The notes: generated by a model from the letters alone, not told the origin. Positions 7,312 through 16,365 are shown, numbered from the stretch's first letter. The stretch: DNA of 32,162 nucleotides from JAHJDS01 sp964569795 (GCA_964569795.1 CAZMVB010000042.1:1-32162); one strand, 5' to 3'. Made by a program: numbers and translations.

Positions 7312-8253
7312 ATGAAAATAGGCATTGTCGGCTCCGGGTTAGTCGGTGCGACGGCGGCCTACGCCATGATCATGAAAGGGGTCGGCCGGGAAATCGTGCT
7401 GGTCAACCGGACCAGGGAGCGGGCCCGGGCCGAGGCCGAAGACCTGTTGCACGCCGTGCCCTTTGCCCACCCGCTCCGGGTCCGCCAGGGGGACTACGCT
7501 GACCTGAAGGGCTGCCGGGTGGTGGTCATCACCGCCGGGGCCGCCCAGGAGCCGGGCCAGGCCCGTACCGAACTTCTGGCCAAGAACGTCTCCATCTTTG
7601 ACCGGATCGTTCCCCTGATCCTGGAACACACCCCCCGGGCGGTCCTCCTGGTGACCACCAACCCGGTGGACGCCCTGACCTATTACACCTGGCGCCGCGC
7701 CCGGTCCTATGGCCTGCCCGCCAGACAAATCATGGGGACCGGGACCACCCTGGACACGGCCCGGTTTCGAACCCTGCTGGGCGAACTGGTGGGGGTCGAT
7801 TCCCGGCACGTCCACGCCTACGTGGTGGGAGAACACGGCGATTCCGAGGTCCTGACCTGGTCCCTGGTCAACGTGGGCGGAACTTCCCTGGAGGATTTTT
7901 GCGAGGCCAGGAACGTGAAATTCGACCGCACGGTCCAGGCCCGGATCGACGATCAGGTCCGAAACGCGGCCTATCGGATTATCGCGGGCAAGGGGGCGAC
8001 CTTTTACGGCATCGGCAGCGCCATCGCCGATATCGTCAAGGTCGTGATCAACGATCGCCGCTCGATCCTGACCGTGACCGCCCCGGTCAGCCAGATCGCC
8101 GGGGTCGAGGAGGTGTCCGTGGCCCTGCCCCGCCTGATCGGGGGCAAGGGGATCATCGAGACCTTCACGCCGCCTCTCAGCCGGGATGAGGCCTGGGCCG
8201 TGGAAAAGAGCGCCCGGGCGGTCCGAAAGACCATCGAGCAACTGCCCGGTTGA
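7312..8253 (+). CDS. ldh: L-lactate dehydrogenase
   Basis: This 313-residue protein of the LDH/MDH superfamily has a Rossmann loop GSGLVG at 7-12. Gln79 in the specificity loop (where malate dehydrogenases have Arg) and GEHGDSE with catalytic His175 indicate lactate rather than malate as substrate. It would interconvert pyruvate and L-lactate in the cytoplasm. The ATG at 7312 is chosen because a purine-rich GGGGAGAGGGG stretch precedes it. One oddity: the Asp that usually binds the NAD ribose at the end of strand 2 is replaced by Asn32, followed by Arg33, a pattern seen in NADP-accepting relatives. It is monocistronic and convergent with the AT-rich gene downstream. Confidence 0.88.
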   Translation: MKIGIVGSGLVGATAAYAMIMKGVGREIVLVNRTRERARAEAEDLLHAVPFAHPLRVRQGDYADLKGCRVVVITAGAAQEPGQARTELLAKNVSIFDRIVPLILEHTPRAVLLVTTNPVDALTYYTWRRARSYGLPARQIMGTGTTLDTARFRTLLGELVGVDSRHVHAYVVGEHGDSEVLTWSLVNVGGTSLEDFCEARNVKFDRTVQARIDDQVRNAAYRIIAGKGATFYGIGSAIADIVKVVINDRRSILTVTAPVSQIAGVEEVSVALPRLIGGKGIIETFTPPLSRDEAWAVEKSARAVRKTIEQLPG

Positions 8254-8337
8254 GCATGAGAGTGTTTTTTTCCTTGTATGCAGTATTACTGACTTTGTCC
8301 GTGCAATTCCTGTAATGATCTTGTCCTATATCCATAT

Positions 8338-10095
8338 TTATTCAACTTTCATTGTTTGTAATATATCGGCAATCTCAAAAAGTGTTGACACACATGAAAC
8401 CAACAACTGGTACCCTTGAGTTACCAGCACATCATCCTGATTTACTCCCACTTTCGCCATTGACTCCTGTAACTGGCTGCCCGGCAAATGAGCGTCAGCA
8501 AGTCGTAATTCATAAATCCCGACCAAAGGAGACATGACCGCGTGTGCATTGTCAGCGTCCATAATCTTTGTTAACAATTTTTCTAATAGCTTAAGTGACC
8601 CCCAATTTTCTTTTGTCGGCGGTCGCATTACTTTTTTAAGTGCCTGTTTATTAATGCTGTCTGCTGTCAATCTTGCCAAATCTTTTGCTAGGGCATAAAG
8701 TCCCTCTTTGTCAATGGCCCGAAATCGATGTGCACGTCTCACTATTTCTTCATGCTTATCGTGCTTACTGAAAATCGGTTCACCTATCAATTGCAAACCT
8801 ATTTCATTTAGTAAAGATAATGCATTATTGAGAAACGCCTCCGGGGCCTGGGTTTGCGCAGGCCTAGCCCTTGCCTGAGAGGCTAAAAGTTCCTCAGATA
8901 CGCCTCCGTCTGGACTAACATTGAAACCAGCCCAGATTGTTTGCTGCCATTCAGGCAGTAATCCTATATCCTTTGCATAAACATTTACTAGGCCGATTCT
9001 GTTAACACCAAAGTGTATCCCATCATCTGTAGCACAGCGAACATCTCCAGTGTCCTTGGTATACCACTTAAGTGATCCCCCGCGCCTATTAATAAGGGCC
9101 ATAATAACATCCGGTTTGAACCACAGCCAGCAACGACCATAGATCAGGTTGTCGCCCGATTCTTTCCTCCCTGCTGTGTCAGTAATAAAAAACACATTTG
9201 GTGGCAATCTATCGCCCCGGACCCGCGGGCTATGCTCTGCAGGGTCAATCCATTCATTTAACCACAATTCCCCTTCAATAACACATAGTTTTTTTCCAGA
9301 AAACTCAATTTCTGACGATTCTGTAGATACACTTTCATCGCTCGGTAAACCTAATGTGGGGACATCTTCTTCATCATCAACATCCGTGCGTGACGCATGT
9401 AATAATGCCATTTTTCTACCATAAGGCATTCCCCCTTCATGTATAGCTAGTATGCGGCCCTCCCATTGGCCTCTTTCTAATTCCTCAATCTTTTTACCAT
9501 TTTCCCAGTCAATGTAACTCGCTTCCTCTACAACTTCTTCACGATTACGACAAGAAGTAATATAAAGTGCCATTTGTCTTGAACATAAATAGTCTCCGAG
9601 AAATTCTGACTTTATTTCTATTAGACACGGCTCAGAATTCAATGAACGAGTTAATCGGACGACTTCAATATAACCTTCGCTAGGGCACAACCAAGAATCG
9701 TCCTCCCTCATAAGACCAAGACTAATGACAAGGTCTTGATGCAAATGCCATTCAGGAATTTCTTCAACACTTGTTCTCTGATCAAGGACCAAAGAAATAC
9801 CTCTCAATTCTAAAGAGGGATCTTCAAAAATGTCACATGGAACGTAAATACCTGAACGAAAAGACGGCACGTGGTAATAGCGGATTCCAAGATTATCCCA
9901 GCCAAGTTTTACAGAAATTTCTTTTTTATCTTTCGGCAATGCGACAGAGCCAACTCCGAAAAACTCCTTCCGAAAACCGATATATCCGTATTCTCCATCT
10001 CTTTCTATTTCATGAATGGAACGGAGAGGTATCCAAACGCGCTCTGAAAAGCGGCGCCTACGAATCTTATGCATTTCAAACCATTCCTGGTTCAT
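8338..10095 (-). CDS. AT-rich accessory gene of unknown function, possible C-terminal HEPN-like domain
   Basis: This 585-residue soluble protein has no signal peptide or membrane segment. I do not recognise a named family, though stretches such as LLPEWQQTIWAGFNVSPDGG feel like a widespread accessory-genome hypothetical. The C-terminal 150 residues are helical and end with ELRLADAHLPGS, in which Arg531 and His536 form an RX4H pair, the motif of HEPN ribonucleases. The position after Arg is Leu rather than the usual polar residue, so this is weak. Sampled GC is about 40 percent against about 70 in neighbours, a sign of transfer. It lies alone, downstream of cooC on the same strand and convergent with ldh. 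The ATG at 10095 has an AGGCGG site eight bases upstream. Confidence 0.7.
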   Translation of the reverse strand: MNQEWFEMHKIRRRRFSERVWIPLRSIHEIERDGEYGYIGFRKEFFGVGSVALPKDKKEISVKLGWDNLGIRYYHVPSFRSGIYVPCDIFEDPSLELRGISLVLDQRTSVEEIPEWHLHQDLVISLGLMREDDSWLCPSEGYIEVVRLTRSLNSEPCLIEIKSEFLGDYLCSRQMALYITSCRNREEVVEEASYIDWENGKKIEELERGQWEGRILAIHEGGMPYGRKMALLHASRTDVDDEEDVPTLGLPSDESVSTESSEIEFSGKKLCVIEGELWLNEWIDPAEHSPRVRGDRLPPNVFFITDTAGRKESGDNLIYGRCWLWFKPDVIMALINRRGGSLKWYTKDTGDVRCATDDGIHFGVNRIGLVNVYAKDIGLLPEWQQTIWAGFNVSPDGGVSEELLASQARARPAQTQAPEAFLNNALSLLNEIGLQLIGEPIFSKHDKHEEIVRRAHRFRAIDKEGLYALAKDLARLTADSINKQALKKVMRPPTKENWGSLKLLEKLLTKIMDADNAHAVMSPLVGIYELRLADAHLPGSQLQESMAKVGVNQDDVLVTQGYQLLVSCVSTLFEIADILQTMKVE

Positions 10096-10176
10096 AGTAT
10101 GTGCCGCCTAAAATCTTTGAGCAAGAGACGCAAAATTACTTTAATATGGTTAAAAAACGTATAGTATTTGTTGCGT

Positions 10177-10959
10177 TCATCCCGCCGCGCCGGTCATGCC
10201 CTTGCCCAAATGGGCCTCGACCAGCTTGTCGAACAACCCAAAGGCCGCCTTGACCGCCGGGTTGTCCGCCGGTAACTGGGTCGTCGGCTTGCCGTCCAGG
10301 TCCCACTCCATCAACTGGTCGTCGGCCGGGATCATCCCCAGAATATCCAACCCGTGCTCGGCCGCCATCTTTTCCACATTACGAAAAACCTCGCCCCGGA
10401 CCTGGTTCAGGATCAGATGGATCGCCCCCACGGCCATGGGCAGGTTTTGCGTCAAATCCTTGATCCGGCCGGCGGTCAGGATCCCCCGCCGGGTGGGGTC
10501 GGTCACGATCAGCATGTGGTCGATGTTTTTGGTGATCAGCCGGCTGATGTGCTCCAGGCCGGCCTCGTTGTCCATGACGATGTACGGGTAGTTCACCGAC
10601 AGCTTGTCCAGCACGGACGACAGGACCGAGTTGGCCGCGCAGTAGCAGCCCGCGCCCTCGGGCCGGCCCATGACGATCAGGTCATACCCCTCGGACTCGA
10701 TCAGGGCCTGGTTGACCCGCATCTCGATGAGCTGGTCCTTGGTCATGGACACGCTCTGCGTGGTCTTCATCTCCTCCCGGGCGTCGCCCAGGGTGATCTC
10801 GACCTCCTGGCCCAGGACCTCGTTCAGATTGGCGTTGGCGTCGGCGTCCACGGCCAGGACCGGCCGTAAATCGTGCTCGATCAGATACCTCACCAAAAAA
10901 CCGGCCAGGGTGGTCTTGCCCGTGCCGCCCTTGCCGGCTAACGCGAAAGTCAACCCCAT
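10177..10959 (-). CDS. cooC: CooC-type ATPase, nickel insertion or maturation factor
   Basis: This 260-residue MinD/ParA-type P-loop ATPase has a deviant Walker A GKGGTGKTT (9-17) and the AVDADANANL segment typical of CooC. Cys105 and Cys107 form the CxC pair (GCYCAAN) that in CooC binds nickel or zinc at the dimer interface. CooC helps load nickel into carbon monoxide dehydrogenase; the AcsF branch serves acetyl-CoA synthase, and sequence alone does not settle which this is. The gene follows acsV on the same strand after 256 bases. GAGG lies seven bases before the ATG. The CODH genes are not in the window. Confidence 0.87.
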   Translation of the reverse strand: MGLTFALAGKGGTGKTTLAGFLVRYLIEHDLRPVLAVDADANANLNEVLGQEVEITLGDAREEMKTTQSVSMTKDQLIEMRVNQALIESEGYDLIVMGRPEGAGCYCAANSVLSSVLDKLSVNYPYIVMDNEAGLEHISRLITKNIDHMLIVTDPTRRGILTAGRIKDLTQNLPMAVGAIHLILNQVRGEVFRNVEKMAAEHGLDILGMIPADDQLMEWDLDGKPTTQLPADNPAVKAAFGLFDKLVEAHLGKGMTGAAG

Positions 10960-11215
10960 GTTCTAACCTCTCTGTAGTCTCTGGCCGAGGCGAACCGCCG
11001 CCGTGCGACCGATAAATATATACTCTCTCATCCGTCGCTGCCGAACAGACTCAAGCGTCGGCAATGCGTCCGCCGGCCCATCTCAGTCGATCGGCCAATA
11101 AATAAAAACTTCGCACAACCGAGCCCCGGGCGCAACCCGTGACCCGAGATACCTTGGCGATGTATTGAAATTTTTTTACAAACGAGGGCTTCGTGCCTTG
11201 GTGTAGCTATGTGAT
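10960..11215 (-). other. Intergenic region between acsV and cooC
   Basis: No gene is seen in these 256 bases. An AT-rich patch at about 11005-11025 gives, on the minus strand, TATATA 17 bases after TTCGGC, a weak promoter candidate for cooC. T-runs follow the acsV stop on the minus strand, but the hairpins before them are too short to call a terminator. Confidence 0.3.
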
Positions 11216-13186
11216 TCAGCTGGCGGCCTTCTGTAGCCTGGCCTGGCTGACCTCCCCCCAGGTCCGGTTCAAGAACTCATACACCCTGGGAAAGGTCTTG
11301 GGGTCGGTGTGGGGGAAGAACAGGGCGGCCACGTAATAGTCCATGTACCGGGGGTGGACCGACAGCTCGAAGTTGGTCATCTTCTGGGTGATGCCCATCA
11401 TCTCGGTCCGGAGCTGGTTGGAGTAGGAGATCAGCTTGGCCCCCAGCAGGGACCCGTTGCCGATAAAATGGAAGCGCTCGGTCCGGAGTTCGGGCAGCAG
11501 GCCGATGAGCATGGCCTTGTCGATGTTGATGTAGTTGCCGAAGTTGCCGGCGATGATCACCCGCTGGATGTCCTTGACGCTCAGGCCGATGCTCTCCAGC
11601 AGGGTCATGTAGGCGGCGAACATGGCCCCCTTGGCCCGCATCAGGTTGTCCACGTCGATCTCGGTCAGGACGATGTCCCGGTCCACGGCCGCGTCCTCGG
11701 CCGGGACCAGCAGGAATTCGCCGCCGTCCTCGCCGTCGCGGATCCAGGGGCAGTTCATCTCGCGGTTGAACTTGCCCGAGTGGCCCAAAAAACCGTCCTC
11801 GAGGAGGCTGGCCACGATGTTGATCAGCCCCGAGCCGCAGATGCCCTTGGGCTTGCCCTGGTCGATGGTCAGGATCATCTTCTCGAAGGTCACCGGGTCG
11901 ATGGAGAAGTCCTCGATGGCCCCCTTGGTGGCCCGCATGCCGAACTTGACGCCCCCGCCCTCGAAGGCCGGCCCGGCCGAGGCCGCGGCGCAGACCATGA
12001 AATCTCGATTGCCGATGACGATCTCGCCGTTTGTCCCCAGGTCGAGGTAAAGGGTGATCGGCTCCTCGCGGTAAAACCCGGAGCCCATGACCCCGACCAG
12101 GACGTCGCCCCCGACGTAGGACGCCCGGGCGGGCGAGATGTAGGCCATGACCTGGGGCTGGACCTGGATGCCCAGGTGCGAGGCCCGGACCGGCGGCACG
12201 TAGGTGACGGCCGGGGTGTAGGGCTCCATGCGCAGGTACTGGGGATTGATGGCCAGCAGGAGTTGGACCATGGTCGTGTTGGCGGCGATGGTCAGGTGCG
12301 AGATGTCCTTGCACTCGGCGCCGGAGATGTCGAGCAGCTTGGCCAAAAGGGAATTGATGTTCTTGACCACCAGCTCCTGGAGCTTGTCCAGGCCGCCCGG
12401 CTTCTGGGAGTAGATGATCCGGGAGATGACATCCTCGCCGTAGCTGACCTGCCGGTTGTACTCGGCCTCGTGGGCCAGGACTTCCCCGGTGTTCAGGTCC
12501 AGCAGCTCGGCCGAGACGGTGGTCGTGCCGATGTCGATGGCCGCGGCCAGGTGGGTGGCCGTGGTGTCTCCGGGCTCGATGCTGAGCAGGTTGACCTTGC
12601 CCACCTTGGTCCGCGACCGGGCCAGGGTGACGGTCACCTTGAAATCCTCGTCCCGCAGGGCGTCGGGCAAGAGGTCCAGCATGTGGTAATCAACCGATAG
12701 CTGCTGGTAGCCGGTGTGCTTCAGGGCCCGGATCACCCGGTCCAGGTCCGAGACGTTGTCCTCGAGGGTCGGCTTGTCCAGGTCCAGGACCCGCTTCTCA
12801 AAGGGCGGTTCGAATTTCCCCTCGGCCTTGAGCGTGGCCAGGTCGAGCTGGGTGGCCAGCTTGGCCGCGCCGGCCCGCCGGCCGGTGGCCTCCTGGACCC
12901 GCTTGTCCATCTGCGACTCGATGGGGATGGCCACCACCACGTCGCCGACCACCTGGCTGCTGCAGGCCAGGCGGAAACCGTCCTGGAAATCCTCGTCGTT
13001 GATGAACTTGCCCCGGCCCCCCTCGACCTGGCCCTCCTCGACGTGGATGCGGCACTTGCCGCAGACCCCCTGGCCGCCGCACGAGGCGTTGATGTGGACC
13101 CCGGCGAACATGGCCGCCCGGAGAACGGTCTCGCCGGCCTCCACCGGGATCTGGATGTTGAACGGCAGAAAGGTTACGGTCGGCAT
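11216..13186 (-). CDS. acsV: RACo-type corrinoid-protein reductive activator (2Fe-2S ferredoxin plus ASKHA ATPase)
   Basis: The protein has 656 residues. A 2Fe-2S ferredoxin domain comes first, with Cys36, Cys42, Cys45 (SCGGQGVCGKC) and Cys75 (LACSS). A linker follows, then from about residue 210 an ASKHA ATPase domain (DIGTTT at 218-223, LDLGTNGEI, GICGSGLIN, IAGNFGNYI). Such proteins use ATP to reduce the inactive Co(II) form of corrinoid iron-sulfur or methyltransferase corrinoid proteins back to Co(I). The nearby cooC favours the Wood-Ljungdahl CFeSP as partner, but corrinoid methyltransferase activators share this architecture. GAGG lies eight bases before the ATG. Its promoter region carries a dyad described separately. 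Confidence 0.88.
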   Translation of the reverse strand: MPTVTFLPFNIQIPVEAGETVLRAAMFAGVHINASCGGQGVCGKCRIHVEEGQVEGGRGKFINDEDFQDGFRLACSSQVVGDVVVAIPIESQMDKRVQEATGRRAGAAKLATQLDLATLKAEGKFEPPFEKRVLDLDKPTLEDNVSDLDRVIRALKHTGYQQLSVDYHMLDLLPDALRDEDFKVTVTLARSRTKVGKVNLLSIEPGDTTATHLAAAIDIGTTTVSAELLDLNTGEVLAHEAEYNRQVSYGEDVISRIIYSQKPGGLDKLQELVVKNINSLLAKLLDISGAECKDISHLTIAANTTMVQLLLAINPQYLRMEPYTPAVTYVPPVRASHLGIQVQPQVMAYISPARASYVGGDVLVGVMGSGFYREEPITLYLDLGTNGEIVIGNRDFMVCAAASAGPAFEGGGVKFGMRATKGAIEDFSIDPVTFEKMILTIDQGKPKGICGSGLINIVASLLEDGFLGHSGKFNREMNCPWIRDGEDGGEFLLVPAEDAAVDRDIVLTEIDVDNLMRAKGAMFAAYMTLLESIGLSVKDIQRVIIAGNFGNYINIDKAMLIGLLPELRTERFHFIGNGSLLGAKLISYSNQLRTEMMGITQKMTNFELSVHPRYMDYYVAALFFPHTDPKTFPRVYEFLNRTWGEVSQARLQKAAS

Positions 13187-13224
13187 GTGGTCGGCCTCGA
13201 TTGTGGTCGGGTAAAAGGAAGTTC

Positions 13225-13256
13225 ATAATGGAGATAAGCACCTTGACTTGTCAAGG
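13225..13256 (-). promoter_or_regulatory. acsV promoter with overlapping dyad operator
   Basis: On the minus strand a perfect TTGACA (13249-13254) is followed after 18 bases by CATTAT (13225-13230), about 40 bases before the acsV ATG. A 16-base dyad CCTTGAC-TT-GTCAAGG (13241-13256) covers the -35 box, where a bound regulator would block polymerase. Confidence 0.5.
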
Positions 13257-13404
13257 CCAAACGGGCCGGGCAACAGGGGTTCCGGGCCGGCATCGTGTCT
13301 CTGGCGGTCGTTTTTCAGCCCGGGATTTACCTTGCCAAACCCTCTGGTGTGGGCTATACTTTGGTGTCCTGTGGGAGGGGGGCGAACCTGTTTTTGGCAT
13401 GGAC

Positions 13405-13462
13405 GGCAACCACTTTATGTGGTAAATTGATCTAACCTATAATCCCATATGTTGTGGTTGCC
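13405..13462 (+). promoter_or_regulatory. AT-rich dnaA upstream element: 9-bp inverted repeat, TATAAT box, DnaA-box-like site
   Basis: GGCAACCAC (13405-13413) and its exact complement GTGGTTGCC (13454-13462) flank 40 AT-rich bases. Inside lie TATAAT (13438-13443), with a weak TTATGT 17 bases upstream, and TGTGGTAAA (13418-13426), which matches a DnaA box at seven of nine positions on the minus strand. This may be the dnaA promoter and possibly part of the origin. No cluster of good DnaA boxes is visible. Confidence 0.4.
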
Positions 13463-13665
13463 ACCCCGTGAAAATGGTCAGGACCAGCGTCCGCCTCGAA
13501 TCGAGTGACCGCCCACCCGCCGGTCCTTGCTCCGCGGCCATAGAACCGGGCTACCGGCCCTTACGTCTCGGGCTGAAAGCGGCCCGCACGGGTGGCGTTT
13601 TTCAGGGCGTATTCCCCCGGGTCGGTTGCCCCGCCCGCAAACAACCAGGTTTGGCGTCATACTGC

Positions 13666-15003
13666 ATGGAACAACTGTGGCGAAAGATTTGCCCCCAAAT
13701 CAGGGAATTGATCGGTGAGGAAGAATTCCAGGTCTGGATGAGTCCCCTTCAGGTCGATCCCTTTGTCAGTTCCAGCCTGGTATTGGTGGCGCCCAACAAG
13801 TTTTTTCTGGACTGGGTCAAGGAAAAATACGCCCCGGTGGTGATGAGCGTCCTCCAGGAGCTGGATAGTCCTCCTGATTTCAGGCTGGTCGTCTCCCAGT
13901 ACACGTCCCCCCGGGAGACGGATGCATCTCTGGCCAGCCTGATCGCCCCGGAGGTGTCGGCCGAACCCAGCCCCCGCAAGACCAATCTGAACAGCCGTTA
14001 CACCTTTGACAACTTCGTGGTGGGCAAGTACAACCAGTTTTCACACGCCGCCTCCCAGGCCGTGGCCCACGAACCGGCCCGTCATTACAACCCCCTGTTC
14101 ATCTACGGCGGCACGGGCCTGGGCAAGACCCACCTCCTGAACGCCATCGGCAATCACGTGGTGGACCACTCCGGGCTGCGGGCCCATTACGTCTCTTCCG
14201 AACAGTTCACCAATGAACTGATCAGCGCCATCCGGTTCAAGACCTTGAACGAGTTTCGGGAGAAATATCGGAGCATCGAGGTCTTGCTGGTCGATGACAT
14301 CCAGTTCATCGCCGGCCGGGAGGCCATTCAGGAGGAGTTCTTCCACACCTTCAACACCCTGTACGAGACCCGGCACCAGATCGTCCTGACCTCGGACCGG
14401 TTCCCCAAGGAGATCCCGGGCCTGGAAGACCGGCTGCGCTCCCGGTTCGAGTGGGGGCTGATCGCGGACATGGCCATTCCCGACGACGAGACCAAGGTGG
14501 CCATCCTGCAGAAAAAGGCCGACGAGGAAAACATCATCCTGCCCGAGGACGTGGCCTTTTTCCTGGCCTCGCAGAGCGGCAGCAACATCCGTGCCCTGGA
14601 GGGGTATCTGGTCCGCCTGAGCGCCTACGCCTCATTTACCAAGCGGAGCATTGACCTGGACCTGGCCCGGGAGGTGATGAAAGACCTGATCCGCATCCGA
14701 TTGGTCAGCCTGGAGTCGGTCCAGCAGGAGGTGGCCGATTATTACAAGGTCTCGATCAAGGATCTGTGTTCGGCCAAGAAGAACAAGGCCTTTGCCTGGC
14801 CCCGTCAGGTGGCCATGTATCTCTGCCGCAAGCTGACCAATTCCTCGCTCAAGGAGATCGGTCAGGCCTTTGGGGGCAAGGATCACTCCACCGTGGTCCA
14901 CGCGGTCAACAAGGTCTCCGCCTGCCTGGAGGACGGAGACGCGCGCAGCTCGGAGATCCTGGAGTTGAATCAGCGGTTGACTCGGATGGCGGATCATGGT
15001 TGA
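13666..15003 (+). CDS. dnaA: Chromosomal replication initiator DnaA
   Basis: The 445-residue protein has all DnaA domains: an N-terminal oligomerisation domain (MEQLWRKICPQIRELIGEEE onward), a AAA+ ATPase with Walker A GGTGLGKTH and Walker B VLLVDDIQF, and the C-terminal DNA-binding helix-turn-helix with the signature GGKDHSTVVHA. The frame is open 66 codons further upstream, but that part has no homology to DnaA. ATG 13666 gives the family's normal start and length. It has no strong ribosome binding site, and about 215 bases separate it from the TATAAT box, so the leader is long. It binds DnaA boxes at the origin and melts it. Confidence 0.95.
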   Translation: MEQLWRKICPQIRELIGEEEFQVWMSPLQVDPFVSSSLVLVAPNKFFLDWVKEKYAPVVMSVLQELDSPPDFRLVVSQYTSPRETDASLASLIAPEVSAEPSPRKTNLNSRYTFDNFVVGKYNQFSHAASQAVAHEPARHYNPLFIYGGTGLGKTHLLNAIGNHVVDHSGLRAHYVSSEQFTNELISAIRFKTLNEFREKYRSIEVLLVDDIQFIAGREAIQEEFFHTFNTLYETRHQIVLTSDRFPKEIPGLEDRLRSRFEWGLIADMAIPDDETKVAILQKKADEENIILPEDVAFFLASQSGSNIRALEGYLVRLSAYASFTKRSIDLDLAREVMKDLIRIRLVSLESVQQEVADYYKVSIKDLCSAKKNKAFAWPRQVAMYLCRKLTNSSLKEIGQAFGGKDHSTVVHAVNKVSACLEDGDARSSEILELNQRLTRMADHG

Positions 15004-15121
15004 AAGGTGTTTTGTTTTAAACCCCGCGGCTCGGGACCGGTTCAAAGCGAGGACCTTTTCAACCGGTGATCTTCCTGGGGCCGTGGGAAAGAAAGATAAT
15101 GAGATCCGGGCGTTATTCGAG

Positions 15122-15151
15122 TTGTCAACCGGACGGGGCGCTTATTATGAT
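15122..15151 (+). promoter_or_regulatory. dnaN promoter and AT-rich patch
   Basis: TTGTCA and TATGAT are separated by 18 bases, a strong sigma-70 match. An almost pure A/T run follows (about 15151-15183), which would also melt easily and could be an origin unwinding element. Upstream at 15036-15067 is a 7-bp inverted repeat (ACCGGTT/AACCGGT). Confidence 0.55.
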
Positions 15152-15212
15152 GAATATTAAAATTATATTTTGTAAAATAATAAGACGTTAACAGACGTCA
15201 GAGGAGACCAAC

Positions 15213-16343
15213 ATGGAATCGACGATCAATCGGGAAGACCTGCTTCTGGGGCTCCACCGGTCGCAGTCCATTGTCGAGAAGCGAAGCTCGATGCCCATCC
15301 TGAGCAACGTGCTTCTTCGAGCCGAATCAGACCGCCTGACCATCACCGCCACGGACCTCGAGATCAGCTTTCAAGGCCGTTTCCCGGCCCAGGTCACCCA
15401 GGACGGGGCGGTGACCGTTCCGGCGCGCAAGCTGTTCGAGATCATCAAGTCCCTGGCCTCCGAGGACGTCTATATAAAGGAAATGGAAAACAACTATGTC
15501 AAGATATCAGGCGGCCGGGCCGAGTACGAGATGGTCGGGCTGTCGGCCGAGGAATTTCCGACCATGGCCTCCTTTGAGGGCCTGAATTACGTCGAAATAC
15601 AGCCCTCTTTGCTCAAAGAGATGATCGACAAGACGGCCTACGCCGTGTCCACCGAGGAGACGCGGTACAACCTGGCCGGTGTCTTCTGGGAGGAGGCGGT
15701 CGCCGAAGGCGCCAAGACCCTGCGTATGGTCGCCACGGACGGACATCGCCTGTCCCTGATGGACCATGAGGTGGAGAAGCTGGAGGAACTCAATCTGGAC
15801 AAGGGGATCATCATCCCCCGCAAGGGCATCCAGGAACTCAAGCGCCTGACCGATGACGCCATCAAGAGCGACGAGGACAAGCTCAAGGTGGCCATCGGGG
15901 ACAACTCGTGCATCGTCATCTTCCAGGAAATGGTCCTGATCATGCGCCTGATGGACGGAACCTTTCCCGACTACAAGCTGGTCATCCCCAAGAAGATCCA
16001 GACCAAGCTGCTCCTGGACCGGGTGGATTTCCTGGATACCCTGAACCGGATGTCGATCCTGTCCACGGACAAATACCGGGGCGTGAAGTTCAAGATTTCC
16101 AAGGGCGTCCTGGAACTGATCTCCTCGAACCCGGACCTGGGCGAATCCCGGGAAGGGATCGAGGTCGATTATGACGGCGAGGAAAAGATCATTGGCTTCA
16201 ATCCCCGCTTTTTCATCGACCTGTTGACCGGCCTGCACAGCGATCAGGTGACCCTGAACATCAATGATGACGCCTCCCCGGCCATGGTCACCGCCGAAAA
16301 CGACCCCGGCTTCCTGAGCGTGGTCATGCCCATGCGGATCTAA
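15213..16343 (+). CDS. dnaN: DNA polymerase III beta subunit (sliding clamp)
   Basis: This 376-residue protein is of full family length, beginning with a typical clamp start (an LLLGLHRSQSIVEKR segment, then PILSNVLL) and ending with the conserved VVMPMRI. It forms the ring that holds the polymerase on DNA. GAGGAG lies seven bases before the ATG. It follows dnaA by 209 bases with its own promoter, and gyrB begins 22 bases after its stop. Confidence 0.96.
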   Translation: MESTINREDLLLGLHRSQSIVEKRSSMPILSNVLLRAESDRLTITATDLEISFQGRFPAQVTQDGAVTVPARKLFEIIKSLASEDVYIKEMENNYVKISGGRAEYEMVGLSAEEFPTMASFEGLNYVEIQPSLLKEMIDKTAYAVSTEETRYNLAGVFWEEAVAEGAKTLRMVATDGHRLSLMDHEVEKLEELNLDKGIIIPRKGIQELKRLTDDAIKSDEDKLKVAIGDNSCIVIFQEMVLIMRLMDGTFPDYKLVIPKKIQTKLLLDRVDFLDTLNRMSILSTDKYRGVKFKISKGVLELISSNPDLGESREGIEVDYDGEEKIIGFNPRFFIDLLTGLHSDQVTLNINDDASPAMVTAENDPGFLSVVMPMRI

Positions 16344-16365
16344 ACGTAGAGATTGGCGAACGACA

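Noticed and set aside
10096..10176. A promoter for the AT-rich 585-residue gene
   Set aside because: The region is AT-rich with several -10-like words, but none has a matching -35 at proper spacing, so none can be chosen.
15036..15067. ACCGGTT/AACCGGT inverted repeat as a dnaA terminator
   Set aside because: The loop is 18 bases and no T-run follows.
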